From NCBI RefSeq assembly GCF_900269665.1, contig NZ_LT985361.1, positions 5,499,970 to 5,563,969 of the forward strand: a stretch of 64,000 bases of DNA. Reading direction: 5' to 3'. Below the pieces are notes generated by a model. It was not told the DNA's origin. It searched no databases and saw only the letters and a program-made list of their open reading frames with translations. This document shows positions 17,615 to 26,143 of the stretch, one piece after another. Source of the stretch: Nocardia suismassiliense. Its GTDB lineage: Bacteria > Actinomycetota > Actinomycetes > Mycobacteriales > Mycobacteriaceae. The translations under genes and the position numbers were made by a program. Position 1 is the stretch's first letter. Every line of letters starts with the position of its first letter.

Positions 17615-18094
17615 TTAGCGGATGTCGATGGTGCCGTCGAAGATCATCGGGGTGGGACCCGGGTTACAGGTCCGGAGCATGTTCGTCGGCATCGGCAGGC
17701 CGTAACCGATCATGTTCGGCTGACCGCCTTGACCTTTGGTGACGGTGATCTGGATGGCCATCGCGTCAGGCGCGAACACCATTACGGGTTGGGCCGTGCT
17801 GATCGGATAGACCAGTGACACGGTATTGCCGACGACCGTCAAGCACGTCACGGGACCGGTGACCTTCACCGGCAGTGGCATATTCCCGAGTTGACCAACG
17901 GCCAGATAGGTTCCGGTCGCGGGTCCGTCCCCCTGCCCCTGCGCCTCGATATGCAGGACGTTCATGCCCAGCACCTGCATGTTGCCGTTGATCGACACGC
18001 TGGCGGGCGCTGCCGCCGCCTGCCCGGTCGCCGCAACCGCCGCCGCCCCGGCGACAGCCATGGATAAAACGAAGCGAGTAAGCCGATTTGCCAT
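17615..18094 (-). CDS. Small secreted protein, unknown function
   Basis: A 159-residue exported protein with a clear Sec signal (MANRLTRFVLSMAVAGAAAV, cleavage near AAA-A at residue 30). The mature part is beta-rich and low in charge, with two cysteines (VTCLTVV and LRTCNPG). The ATG at 18094 has AAAGG eight bases upstream; the longer frame to 18181 would spoil the signal peptide. No domain is recognised. Similar small secreted beta proteins are common in Nocardia. Confidence 0.75.
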   Translation of the reverse strand: MANRLTRFVLSMAVAGAAAVAATGQAAAAPASVSINGNMQVLGMNVLHIEAQGQGDGPATGTYLAVGQLGNMPLPVKVTGPVTCLTVVGNTVSLVYPISTAQPVMVFAPDAMAIQITVTKGQGGQPNMIGYGLPMPTNMLRTCNPGPTPMIFDGTIDIR

Positions 18095-18346
18095 TGAAAA
18101 CACCTTTCTAGGGTGGGGATATGCCCGGCGGATACCCGATGCCCGAAAACCCATGCGACGCAATCTCAGGTGGATAATCAAGTCGATTTTTCACGTTCCG
18201 ACCGGTCGGGATCTTACTTTTATCGGCGGGGCCGCTCGAATCGTAGTGCGACCGGTACGAATTGGGCATGCAACCAGCACCGGAGGCGCGACCCGGCAGC
18301 GGTATCCTGCGGTCAACTCGTCGAATTGAACGAGCAATAGGGGCAA

Positions 18347-19990
18347 GTGTTGGGCGTCAATGCGATTCGGAATTTTTCGTCCTATCGCGGTCAGTACCTG
18401 ATCGGGGTATTCCTGGCGCGGGTCCGATGCCGAGTCGATATCTCCGGTTCCGCCGACGACCGTCGGCGGGCGCGCGAGGCGCTCGTCGCAGGCGGCTGGT
18501 CGGCGGTGACGCATGCGGACAGCGACACCTACGTACGGGATATTCGAGGTTCGTTGTCCAGCAGCACAATTGAAGAGGTGGTGCGCCACGTCCACACGCA
18601 TATCGTCGATACGCACTCCCGGGCCGCCATCGACAAGGCCTCGCTGGAGCGCATCCGCTATGCGGGCCTGCGTTTCACCCATCGGCCTGCACCGCTCGAG
18701 CACGATGGTAAGCGGGTCGACGCACTCGCCGAGATCTCGGTTGCCCCTACTCCTCTCGTCCAGCAGCAACAGCCGCCACCTGCGCATCCGCCGCGTACCC
18801 TGCTGGCGCGACTGACTCGGATACCGGCTTTCTGGTATGACTGTCTCGAAAAGAGCGCCAGAATCATCGCTCGGATATTTCGGCGCACCACACCACTATG
18901 GTTCCGCCAGCTGGCTATTCGCGTCATCGCCGATGACTCGGCACGCTTTATCTGGGTTCGATTCGGGCTACTCGCCGCCAGCGGCGGTCTCGGTGTAGCC
19001 GCCGGGGTGGCCGTCGCCGACCGGTTCCCCGACCGGCCGACCGGCCCGGAGCCGGCCTTGGGTCTTATCGGCATCTCGACTGTGCTGCTGCTCGTTCTCG
19101 GCGCATTGAACCTATTCACCAGGGTCGCCGTGCATCGAGCGGATGCCGCACTGCCCCAGGGCTATTCGCGTTGGCAAGCGGAGCGCTGGGCGAACGCCAA
19201 CCGAACCGATGTGGCGCGTTTGATCGGCGCGGAACGCCACCATGCCATCCGAATGTGCTGGACGGCGGGCACTCTCGTGCTGCGCATGATCGCGATGGCG
19301 GGCGCGGGGGCGCTGCTTTTCCTTTCGGTGCAGACGATCTGGTTCAACTCGCGGTTGATCGCCGCGACACTGCTGACCGTTGGCTTACTGCTGGCTTGGA
19401 TTCTGGTCATCGATGCGGTGCGCCCACGCCAACGTTCGGGCTCTCGAATCATCGTCCGGCGAACGGCCGCCTCGGTCCTGCTGGCGGGAGTCGGCGGAGC
19501 CATGGTGCGTTTGCCGTCCTACTTCTTCTACCAACCGCTCGGCTACCCGGCGTTCGCCTTCGAAATCGGTTGGCACGATGTCATTGTCAACGCGCGCGGA
19601 TTCATCATGGCCGCGCTCGGATCAGGAGCGTTGATCGCGATCTACTGGCTGTTCTCGCCACGAATCACCCCGGTATGGCGATCGGCCTTCGCGCTGTTGT
19701 TACTCATGTGCGCAACCGTCGGAATGCTGAGCGCCATGGTCGAGGCAGGCAGACCAGCAGAGCTGATCGTGCAGCAGCAATCCGTCACCGCAGGCGGCAC
19801 CCGCTACGCCGCCTGCCTCATCGACAACGGCCGAGAGCAACCGATCTGGATTATCGGCCAATCCGCGGGCCGCTTCCTGATCGGCGACAGGGAAACTCCG
19901 ACCGGCGACCCGTCTCGGATCACCAATGTCCGAATGCGGCCGAGCGGCATCGAATATCGCATCGTGGCCGGCGCCACTCCGTGCCGGTAG
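18347..19990 (+). CDS. Multi-spanning membrane protein, unknown function
   Basis: About 547 residues. The first roughly 180 are soluble: an N-terminal alpha/beta region, then a Gln/Pro-rich linker (PLVQQQQPPP). At least six hydrophobic segments follow, for example FGLLAASGGLGVAAGVAV, ISTVLLLVLGALNLF, GAGALLFLSVQTIW, LLTVGLLLAWILVID, AALGSGALIAIYWLF and ALLLLMCATVGMLSAMV, and a short extracytoplasmic C-terminus with two cysteines ends the protein. Start is GTG 18347 or TTG 18350, both near AGGGG. No family recognised. It is convergent with the DoxX-like gene. Confidence 0.7.
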   Translation: MLGVNAIRNFSSYRGQYLIGVFLARVRCRVDISGSADDRRRAREALVAGGWSAVTHADSDTYVRDIRGSLSSSTIEEVVRHVHTHIVDTHSRAAIDKASLERIRYAGLRFTHRPAPLEHDGKRVDALAEISVAPTPLVQQQQPPPAHPPRTLLARLTRIPAFWYDCLEKSARIIARIFRRTTPLWFRQLAIRVIADDSARFIWVRFGLLAASGGLGVAAGVAVADRFPDRPTGPEPALGLIGISTVLLLVLGALNLFTRVAVHRADAALPQGYSRWQAERWANANRTDVARLIGAERHHAIRMCWTAGTLVLRMIAMAGAGALLFLSVQTIWFNSRLIAATLLTVGLLLAWILVIDAVRPRQRSGSRIIVRRTAASVLLAGVGGAMVRLPSYFFYQPLGYPAFAFEIGWHDVIVNARGFIMAALGSGALIAIYWLFSPRITPVWRSAFALLLLMCATVGMLSAMVEAGRPAELIVQQQSVTAGGTRYAACLIDNGREQPIWIIGQSAGRFLIGDRETPTGDPSRITNVRMRPSGIEYRIVAGATPCR

Positions 19991-20011
19991 CGGAATATGC
20001 TTCGCATTCGG

Positions 20012-21349
20012 CTAGCGGAAGTACGGGTAGTCCTGCACCCAGTGGAAGCCGCGGCTGCGCAAGGTGAAGCTGTTCAGGTCCATGCGTTCCAGAGTGATCA
20101 CCACCGTCTGGTCCTGCAGTCTCCCGCGCAACAGCAGCCGGTCCGGGGTGGGGCGTTCACTGGTCAGCGTGGCGAATGGTGGCTGCGGCCCGGTCTTTCC
20201 GTCGATTGTGGCGAGTTCCAGTTGTCCGTTCGGCCGGAAGTCGGCGTGCGCAGGCACCAGTTCACCGTTCATCCGCTGGTACGTCGCTTGCTCGGGGTCG
20301 TCGAAAATGAGACGCTGCCAACGCCTTTCGTCGGTTATCAGCGGCGGCACCGGTTGCCCGTCGACGATGAAGTCCCGCACGTTCCAAATTCCGTACAGCT
20401 CGGACTTGGGGCTGGCGGCGCCGTACTGTTCCTGCCACACCACCCAGCGGTCATAGCCGCCACCCAGCGCGATCCAAATGCCCAGTGCCACCTGAATCCA
20501 CACAGCGATGCGGTTCTTCCGGTCGTCCGCGAACAGCGCGGGCTGCGTCAGCGGCTCGCACTTGCGTTGCAGCACCAGCACATCGGCCAGTCGCGGCAGG
20601 TACGGGGCCAGCAAAACCAGGCTGATCAGCAGCAGGTGTGCGGCGAGCAACTTCTCCGGTATATCGAACGTCATGTTCAGCAGGAGGATCTGCGCCGTGC
20701 TCACCAGACTTGTCACGGCGCCGAGTACCGCGGTCCTGGGCACGAACAGCAGCAGCCCCGCCACGACTTCCACTGCGCCGAGCGCCATTTCATACGGATA
20801 GGAGCTGCCGACCTGCAACCACAGCACCGAGGCCGGGCTCAAATCGCCGTACGGTTGCAGCAACTGTGCCAGCGAGGGAGCAGGCATCTGCGTGGGGATC
20901 ACCTTGGCGAACCCGAACCCGACCATCTGTACGCCCAGACAGACCCGGAGGAACAGCGTGAACCAAGCCAGCAGGCGCGGGTAGCAGGAACGACGGTCGA
21001 GAACTGTCCACACAGCGGCGGCCGCCACCGCGACAACCAGGATGCAGAAGACCTGTACCCACACGGCCGTCTGGTCGCCCGCTCCGGAGTCCTGGCGCAG
21101 CACCGCGTCGACGCCGAAGACCGTGGTGCCCACCCACCGGGTGACGGGGTTCAGCAACGAGGTCACCCCCCACGGCCCGATGAATCCGTGCAGCGAGCGA
21201 CTCAGCGGGCCGAGCAGCGCGAACGGGATCATCGCGAGGAGCAGGCAGTACAGGCCGAAATAAACGACACAGAATCGGAACGCGATCCGCGTCCACGGAG
21301 ACCAGCCGGCCACGCCCGAGGCGGTGTCGGTGTCGACGGTACTGCTCAC
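20012..21349 (-). CDS. DoxX-like membrane protein with soluble C-terminal domain
   Basis: A 445-residue membrane protein. Several hydrophobic helices occupy residues 20-290, including a DoxX-like four-helix portion (LRVCLGVQMVGFGFAKVIP, EMALGAVEVVAGLLLFVP, LISLVLLAPYLP). After a last helix near 310 comes an extracytoplasmic domain of about 120 residues rich in beta strands (SELYGIWNVRDFIVDGQPV onward). The GTG start overlaps the VanY-like gene stop by four bases (GTGA), so the pair is co-translated. DoxX relatives often handle redox stress or envelope functions; the role here is unknown. Confidence 0.75.
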   Translation of the reverse strand: MSSTVDTDTASGVAGWSPWTRIAFRFCVVYFGLYCLLLAMIPFALLGPLSRSLHGFIGPWGVTSLLNPVTRWVGTTVFGVDAVLRQDSGAGDQTAVWVQVFCILVVAVAAAAVWTVLDRRSCYPRLLAWFTLFLRVCLGVQMVGFGFAKVIPTQMPAPSLAQLLQPYGDLSPASVLWLQVGSSYPYEMALGAVEVVAGLLLFVPRTAVLGAVTSLVSTAQILLLNMTFDIPEKLLAAHLLLISLVLLAPYLPRLADVLVLQRKCEPLTQPALFADDRKNRIAVWIQVALGIWIALGGGYDRWVVWQEQYGAASPKSELYGIWNVRDFIVDGQPVPPLITDERRWQRLIFDDPEQATYQRMNGELVPAHADFRPNGQLELATIDGKTGPQPPFATLTSERPTPDRLLLRGRLQDQTVVITLERMDLNSFTLRSRGFHWVQDYPYFR

Positions 21350-22032
21350 TGATGCATCCTCGGGTCCTGAGTGGGATCGGCATATCGGGCCGGACAGCCG
21401 CGCACGGAGGCTTCGGGACGAAGCTCGTAATGCCAGGGTTCGTTGGTATAGATCTGGCACAACCCGTACTCGGCGCCGTGCCTGGACAACCACGCCGCGG
21501 CCGCAGCGGGCCCGATGTCGACCGCCTCCCCCGACACGTGCGCGGACGTCTCGGGAGCGGCCACCCACCGGGCGGCTTCCTGCTCCGAGCCGTACTTCGA
21601 GACCGCCTCGCGCAGTAGGCGGGCCTGATACTCCGGCGAACGCCAGCCACTGTTGACGACGAACTCGATCCCGTCGTCCGCGGCATCCGTGGCGGCGCTG
21701 CGCAGCGCGGCCAGCAGGTCGGGGTCGAGGTTGGCCACGGACGGAATCTCGTCGTCGAATACCGTCAGGCCGCTCGGCACAGCGCCCTCCGCGACGGTGC
21801 CCCCGGGCTCGGTCTCGCCGTTCAGCCACGGTAAGTGCGGGCGCGCCGCACCGGGTGGACCGTGGCGGTCACCGAACGGAAGGTCGAAAGACCATGCGGC
21901 AGAGGTCGATAAGGAGTTCAACGACTGGTAGACGAGGATACCGACGGGCGCCGCGCTGACGACGACGAGACCGGCGAGCATGGTCGAGCGGATGCGGCGC
22001 GAGGCCGTGCGTGCTGGTTTGCTGTTGTTCAT
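21346..22032 (-). CDS. M15 family D-Ala-D-Ala carboxypeptidase, VanY-like
   Basis: A 228-residue peptidase. A membrane anchor lies at residues 18-36, then an exposed linker, then the M15B catalytic domain. The zinc motif SAHVSGEAVD supplies His165 and Asp172, and EPWHYE supplies Glu198 and His201. These enzymes trim the terminal D-alanine of peptidoglycan precursors; VanY members can contribute to glycopeptide tolerance. The ATG at 22032 is preferred to an upstream TTG. It is divergent, by 89 bases, from a VanR/VanS-like two-component system, which most probably controls it, and is coupled to the DoxX-like gene. Confidence 0.88.
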   Translation of the reverse strand: MNNSKPARTASRRIRSTMLAGLVVVSAAPVGILVYQSLNSLSTSAAWSFDLPFGDRHGPPGAARPHLPWLNGETEPGGTVAEGAVPSGLTVFDDEIPSVANLDPDLLAALRSAATDAADDGIEFVVNSGWRSPEYQARLLREAVSKYGSEQEAARWVAAPETSAHVSGEAVDIGPAAAAAWLSRHGAEYGLCQIYTNEPWHYELRPEASVRGCPARYADPTQDPRMHQ

Positions 22033-22121
22033 GCCGTCAGTCAAGACAGCGTGCTGTTGCCGGCCCGTATGCGGTTTTCGATACGCCGCCGATATTGCCC
22101 GGCTGGGAGAATCGGGAACCT

Positions 22122-22817
22122 ATGCGCGTATTGATCGTCGAGGACGAACCCCTGCTGGCTGCGGCCATCCGCGATGGCCTGCGGCTCGAGGCGATCGCCG
22201 CGGACATCGCCGGTGACGGCGACACCGCGCTGGAGCTGCTGACCATCAACGCCTACGACATCGCCGTCCTCGACCGCGACATCCCCGGTCCCTCCGGCGA
22301 CGAGATCGCCGAACGCATCGTCGCCTCCGGCAGCGGCATGCCGATCCTGATGCTCACCGCAGCCGACCGGCTCGACGACAAGGCGACCGGGTTCGCGCTC
22401 GGCGCCGACGATTACCTCACCAAACCCTTCGACCTCCGCGAACTCGTGCTGCGGCTCAGAGCACTCGACCGCAGGCGCGCCCACAGCAGACCACCCGTGC
22501 GGGAGATCGTCGGCCTGCGGCTGGATCCGTTCCGCCGGGAGGTCTTCCGCGACGGCCGCTACGTCGCGCTGACCAGGAAACAATTCGCGGTGCTGGAAGT
22601 TCTCGTCGCTGCCGAAGGCGGGGTCGTCAGCGCCGAGGAGCTGCTGGAACGGGCCTGGGACGAGAACGCGGACCCGTTCACCAACGCCGTGCGCATCACG
22701 GTCTCGGCGTTGCGCAAACGCCTCGGCGAACCCTGGATCATCGCCACCGTGGCCGGCGTCGGATACCGCATCAGCACCCAGCCGGACACCGAGCGTGCGG
22801 CAGGCGCCCGTGGATAG
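22122..22817 (+). CDS. OmpR-family response regulator, VanR-like
   Basis: A 231-residue response regulator. The receiver domain starts MRVLIVEDEPLL; the phospho-acceptor is Asp51 in VLDRDIPG, with the conserved Lys in TKPF. The C-terminal winged helix is of OmpR type (LTRKQFAVLEVLVAAEGGVVSAEELL and VRITVSALRKRL). It overlaps the histidine kinase gene by eight bases, forming one two-component operon. Divergent position next to a VanY-like carboxypeptidase suggests it answers to cell-wall stress. The ATG at 22122 was chosen because it gives the standard receiver N-terminus. Confidence 0.92.
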   Translation: MRVLIVEDEPLLAAAIRDGLRLEAIAADIAGDGDTALELLTINAYDIAVLDRDIPGPSGDEIAERIVASGSGMPILMLTAADRLDDKATGFALGADDYLTKPFDLRELVLRLRALDRRRAHSRPPVREIVGLRLDPFRREVFRDGRYVALTRKQFAVLEVLVAAEGGVVSAEELLERAWDENADPFTNAVRITVSALRKRLGEPWIIATVAGVGYRISTQPDTERAAGARG

Positions 22818-23886
22818 AGCTCCGGGTTTGAGCGTCCGGCTCAAACTCACCCTCAGCTACGCCGGGTTCCTCATGCTCGCCGGGACCTTGGTGCTCGCGG
22901 CCGGGTTGGTCTTCTACCTCTACTTCATGCCCGACGGCTGGCTCGACACCACCGGTAACTTCTGGATCAACCGCAAGGTTCTGGTGCGCGCCTTCGCTCC
23001 GTTCATGGCCGTGGTGCTGGCCTTCCTGCTGGTATTCGGTCTCCTGGGCGGGTGGCTGCTAGCCGGCCGCATGCTCGCCCCGCTGACCCGCATCACCGAG
23101 GCCACCCGCACGGCCGCGGACGGCTCACTCGCCCATCGGATTCGGCTGCCGGGCCGCCGCGACGAGTTCCGCGAACTCGCCGACGCCTTCGACACCATGC
23201 TCGCGCGGCTCGAAGCACACGTCGCCGAACAGCAGCGATTCGCCGCCAATGCCTCGCACGAACTGCGCACCCCGCTGGCGATCATCCAGACCCTGCTCGA
23301 CGTGGCCCGCAACGATCCGGATCGCGACACCGGCGAACTGCTGGCCCTGCTGCACGCGGTCAACACCCGAGCGATCAACCTCACCGAAGCCTTGCTCGTG
23401 CTCAGCCGCGCCGATCAACGGTCCTTCGCCCGCGAGCAGGTCGACCTGTCCCTGCTCGCGGAAGAAGCGACCGAAACACTGCTGCCCCTCGCGGAAAAAC
23501 ACGGCATCACCCTCGAAACCTCCGGCGACATGGCCAGTGCCTTCGGCTCCCCCGCCCTCCTGTTGCAGCTGACGACGAACCTGGTGCACAACGCGATCGT
23601 CCACAATCTGCCCGAGCAGGGCGTCGTGTGGGTCACCACCAGCGCGCACGCCGAGTCCGCGGTGCTTACCGTTGAGAACAGCGGCGAAAAGCTCACCCCC
23701 CACGGGGTTTCCACGCTGGTCGAGCCATTTCAGCGCGGGAACCAACGCATCCGCACCGACCATGCGGGAGTCGGTCTCGGGCTGGCCATCGTCAAAAGCA
23801 TCACCCGAGCACACGCCGGAACCCTCACCCTCACCCCGCGCCCGGCCGGCGGCCTCTGCGTCACGGTGCGACTACCCACGCAGTAG
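22810..23886 (+). CDS. Sensor histidine kinase, VanS-like
   Basis: A 358-residue membrane kinase. Transmembrane helices lie at about residues 14-38 and 62-86, separated by a very short external loop of about 25 residues; then a HAMP linker, a HisKA domain with His150 in NASHELRTPLA, and a HATPase domain with NLVHNAIVHN and GVGLGLAIVKS. The small sensor loop is typical of intramembrane-type sensors of cell-envelope stress. GTG at 22810 is preferred because GGCAGG lies five bases upstream; GTG 22795 is the alternative. It is paired with the preceding response regulator. Confidence 0.92.
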   Translation: MDRAPGLSVRLKLTLSYAGFLMLAGTLVLAAGLVFYLYFMPDGWLDTTGNFWINRKVLVRAFAPFMAVVLAFLLVFGLLGGWLLAGRMLAPLTRITEATRTAADGSLAHRIRLPGRRDEFRELADAFDTMLARLEAHVAEQQRFAANASHELRTPLAIIQTLLDVARNDPDRDTGELLALLHAVNTRAINLTEALLVLSRADQRSFAREQVDLSLLAEEATETLLPLAEKHGITLETSGDMASAFGSPALLLQLTTNLVHNAIVHNLPEQGVVWVTTSAHAESAVLTVENSGEKLTPHGVSTLVEPFQRGNQRIRTDHAGVGLGLAIVKSITRAHAGTLTLTPRPAGGLCVTVRLPTQ

Positions 23887-23897
23887 TGCGATGTGGG

Positions 23898-25349
23898 TCA
23901 GTAGGAAACGACAGAGGTCGCGAAGGCCTCGAGTACGGCGGTGTTGTCCGCCAAGGTCGTTCGATGCCCGTCGGCACCGACCTGGTCGAAGTCGGCTCCC
24001 GCGCCTATGTCGGGGACGGTCACGGTGACCGGTTCGGCGGTCTTGTTGACCAGGAGGAGTTTGCGGCGGCCGGTGGCGGTGACGAAGGCTTGGGCGTGGA
24101 TGCGGGGATCCGGGAACACGCCAGTTGTGGTGGCCGCCAACGCATCTCCCTCAGCGAAGTGCCGTAGTAGCAGTGCCAGCGCGTGGTAGCGGGCGTTCGG
24201 GGCGCCGGTTTCCCAGTCGAGGAGGCTGACGCCGGGGATCATGCCGGGATAGTCCATGAACTCGGCGATGCCGACCAGGTCGATGCCGAGTTCGACGAGC
24301 TTGCACCACAGGTACGACTGGACCGAGGCACTCAACGCCCAATACATGTCGGGGATTTCGGGTGCCGAATTCATCACGTCGGCCGGGTACGTGCCCAATT
24401 CGTTGATGAATGTGGCGGTATCGGGCGCCAGGCGCCGGCGAATGGAGTCGATGAAGCGCACCTGGTCGAGGAAGGCGTCGGCTTGGGCGTAGAAGATGTC
24501 GCGCCAGTGTTCGCTGGGCGCGTTTCCTGCTGGACCGAAGGGGTTGGCGATCTCGGGTTGAGCATAGAAGTGATAGGAGAACGCGTCGATCCGGACGCCG
24601 TGGGCGTGGTTGGCGGAATCGAGGAAATGCCAGAAGTATTCGGGCTGGTGGTGGACGTGGCTGAGGGAGAGTCCGACGAATTTCATGACCGGGTCCAGCG
24701 GGGCCAGCCGCGCTACGACGGCGTCGTAGAGCTTGGTGTAGGTCTCCGGCGAGAGCCGGTGGCCGATATCGGGTTCGCAGAGCACCTCCCAGTAGGCGAA
24801 GCGGTAGCGGTGGCCCGACTCGTGCCGTCGGCCGTGCTCGTCGGTGAAACCACCGGCGATGTACCAGCTGGCGAGCCGGTAGAAGTAATCGGCGACTTCA
24901 GCGCAGGTGGGGTCGCGTAACTCTGAGCCCTGCTCGTAGTGCCAGTGGATTTCGTCGGGATCCTCGGCGATTGCCACGGGCTCCGGCGTGACGAACATCC
25001 AGGTCGGGATCGTAGCGAAGTTCGCGACGATCGGCCTGCCCTCCGAGGCCTCGACGAAGTCTTCTACGAAGGGGTCGAGCAGCTCGAAGTTCCATGAGGT
25101 ATCGGTGGCGGTCGGCGGAGCGAGCTCGGGCACCGCGACCCGCGGATGGCTGAACCACGGTAGGAAGCGCGCGAAATCGACACGCAGCTCACGCAGGGCG
25201 TCGAAGGCTTTGTCGTGGATCGGCGATTCGCGGCGCAGCGGTGGCGCCGTCCACAGGTGGGTGGTGAGGGTCGTCCGGGAGGTACCGATCGTCTCTTCCC
25301 AATTCACCTGCACCGTGGCGGGCGGTGCCACGGGATCGATGGAGGTCAT
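23898..25349 (-). CDS. Glycoside hydrolase, GH39-like
   Basis: A 483-residue (beta/alpha)8 glycosidase-like protein. The probable acid/base Glu192 lies in YWEVLCEPD (clan A normally has Asn-Glu-Pro; here Cys-Glu-Pro). The likely nucleophile is in INELGTYP near residue 320. A C-terminal beta domain (KLLLVNKTAEPVTVTVP) matches the beta-sandwich of GH39/GH79-like enzymes. No signal peptide, so it is probably intracellular and acts on an imported glycoside. The ATG overlaps the tetR stop by four bases (ATGA), so regulator and enzyme form one operon. Replacement of Asn before the acid/base residue is unusual. Confidence 0.8.
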   Translation of the reverse strand: MTSIDPVAPPATVQVNWEETIGTSRTTLTTHLWTAPPLRRESPIHDKAFDALRELRVDFARFLPWFSHPRVAVPELAPPTATDTSWNFELLDPFVEDFVEASEGRPIVANFATIPTWMFVTPEPVAIAEDPDEIHWHYEQGSELRDPTCAEVADYFYRLASWYIAGGFTDEHGRRHESGHRYRFAYWEVLCEPDIGHRLSPETYTKLYDAVVARLAPLDPVMKFVGLSLSHVHHQPEYFWHFLDSANHAHGVRIDAFSYHFYAQPEIANPFGPAGNAPSEHWRDIFYAQADAFLDQVRFIDSIRRRLAPDTATFINELGTYPADVMNSAPEIPDMYWALSASVQSYLWCKLVELGIDLVGIAEFMDYPGMIPGVSLLDWETGAPNARYHALALLLRHFAEGDALAATTTGVFPDPRIHAQAFVTATGRRKLLLVNKTAEPVTVTVPDIGAGADFDQVGADGHRTTLADNTAVLEAFATSVVSY

Positions 25350-25966
25350 TCAGGGCTTCCTTCTGACGTGCGCGCGAGGCCGAGGGCAGGCAGGATCGCC
25401 TGGTCGACAATCGCGGCAAGGGTGTGCGCATCGGGCAGATTCCCGGTGTCGATCTGATGTTTGATCACGAGTGCTTCGCCGATGTCGACGACGACCGGGG
25501 TGACCAGCCGTGCGTCGATGTCACCGTGTTCGGCGTAGTGCTCGATGACGGTGCGGGTGAATCGGTTGCCGTGGGTGTCGAATACTCGGGTGTAGAGGGC
25601 TTCGACGAGTTCGGGCCGGCGCTGCCGCTCGGCGATGATCGCCGCGACGGCGGCGGCGTTGGGGCCGGCGAGCCAGCCGACCAGCTGTTCGAGCGAGCGC
25701 AGCAGATCCGCGCGCAGACCGCCGCCGTCGAGGGTGACCGTCTCGACGGGATGGGCGTGGTCGAGTGCGTCGAGCAGGAGTTCCTCGATCGACGGCCAGT
25801 GCCGGTAGATCGAGGTCTTCGCTACCCCGGCTCGGCGGGAGATCCCTTCGATCGACAGCCGCCCCAGTCCCGTCTCCGCCACTTCGGCGATCACGGCGGT
25901 CCGGCAGGCATCGAGGACATCGGCGAGGGAGCGGCGGCGTCCGGGTTGCTCTTCGATCTCGGGCAT
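25346..25966 (-). CDS. TetR family transcriptional regulator
   Basis: A 206-residue TetR protein. The helix-turn-helix is LGRLSIEGISRRAGVAKTSIYRHW near residues 30-52; the C-terminal domain is of the TetR_C type with the PAMR-less FDTHGNRF segment. The start MPEIEEQ at 25966 is preferred because the palindromic operator at 25979-25996 would otherwise fall inside the coding sequence. It is first in an operon with the GH39-like gene, and probably represses both until a sugar-like ligand appears. Confidence 0.88.
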   Translation of the reverse strand: MPEIEEQPGRRRSLADVLDACRTAVIAEVAETGLGRLSIEGISRRAGVAKTSIYRHWPSIEELLLDALDHAHPVETVTLDGGGLRADLLRSLEQLVGWLAGPNAAAVAAIIAERQRRPELVEALYTRVFDTHGNRFTRTVIEHYAEHGDIDARLVTPVVVDIGEALVIKHQIDTGNLPDAHTLAAIVDQAILPALGLARTSEGSPE

Positions 25967-25978
25967 ACCGCAGACTTT

Positions 25979-26011
25979 AGCTACGGCTTCGTAGCTCCGC
26001 AACCGTAGCTA
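25979..26011. promoter_or_regulatory. TetR operator candidate upstream of tetR-GH39 operon
   Basis: AGCTACG-GCTT-CGTAGCT is a perfect 7+4+7 palindrome at 25979-25996. A further copy, CCGTAGCTA, at 26003-26011 also pairs with TAGCTACGG at 25978-25986. The cluster starts 13 bases upstream of the chosen tetR start, as expected for autorepression. Confidence 0.7.
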
Positions 26012-26073
26012 TTTGGGTGTAGCTAGCGAGGAGCGCGTCGCCTGGCGTCCCATGCCCTGATGGGTGCGCAATG

Positions 26074-26117
26074 CCGAAAGCCGAAATCCCTGGCCTACAA
26101 GGGATTTCGGCTTTCGG
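26074..26117 (-). terminator. Strong stem-loop after the membrane-protein gene
   Basis: An 18-bp perfect stem: arm 26074-26091 (begins CCGAAAGCC) and arm 26100-26117 (ends GGCTTTCGG) with an eight-base loop. It lies just downstream of the leftward gene ending at 26144 and upstream of the tetR-GH39 promoter, so it should stop read-through into that operon. No T-run follows on the minus strand; on the plus strand a short TTTT appears at 26125-26128. Confidence 0.75.
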
Positions 26118-26143
26118 TGATCGGTTTTAATCAGAACTGCGGG

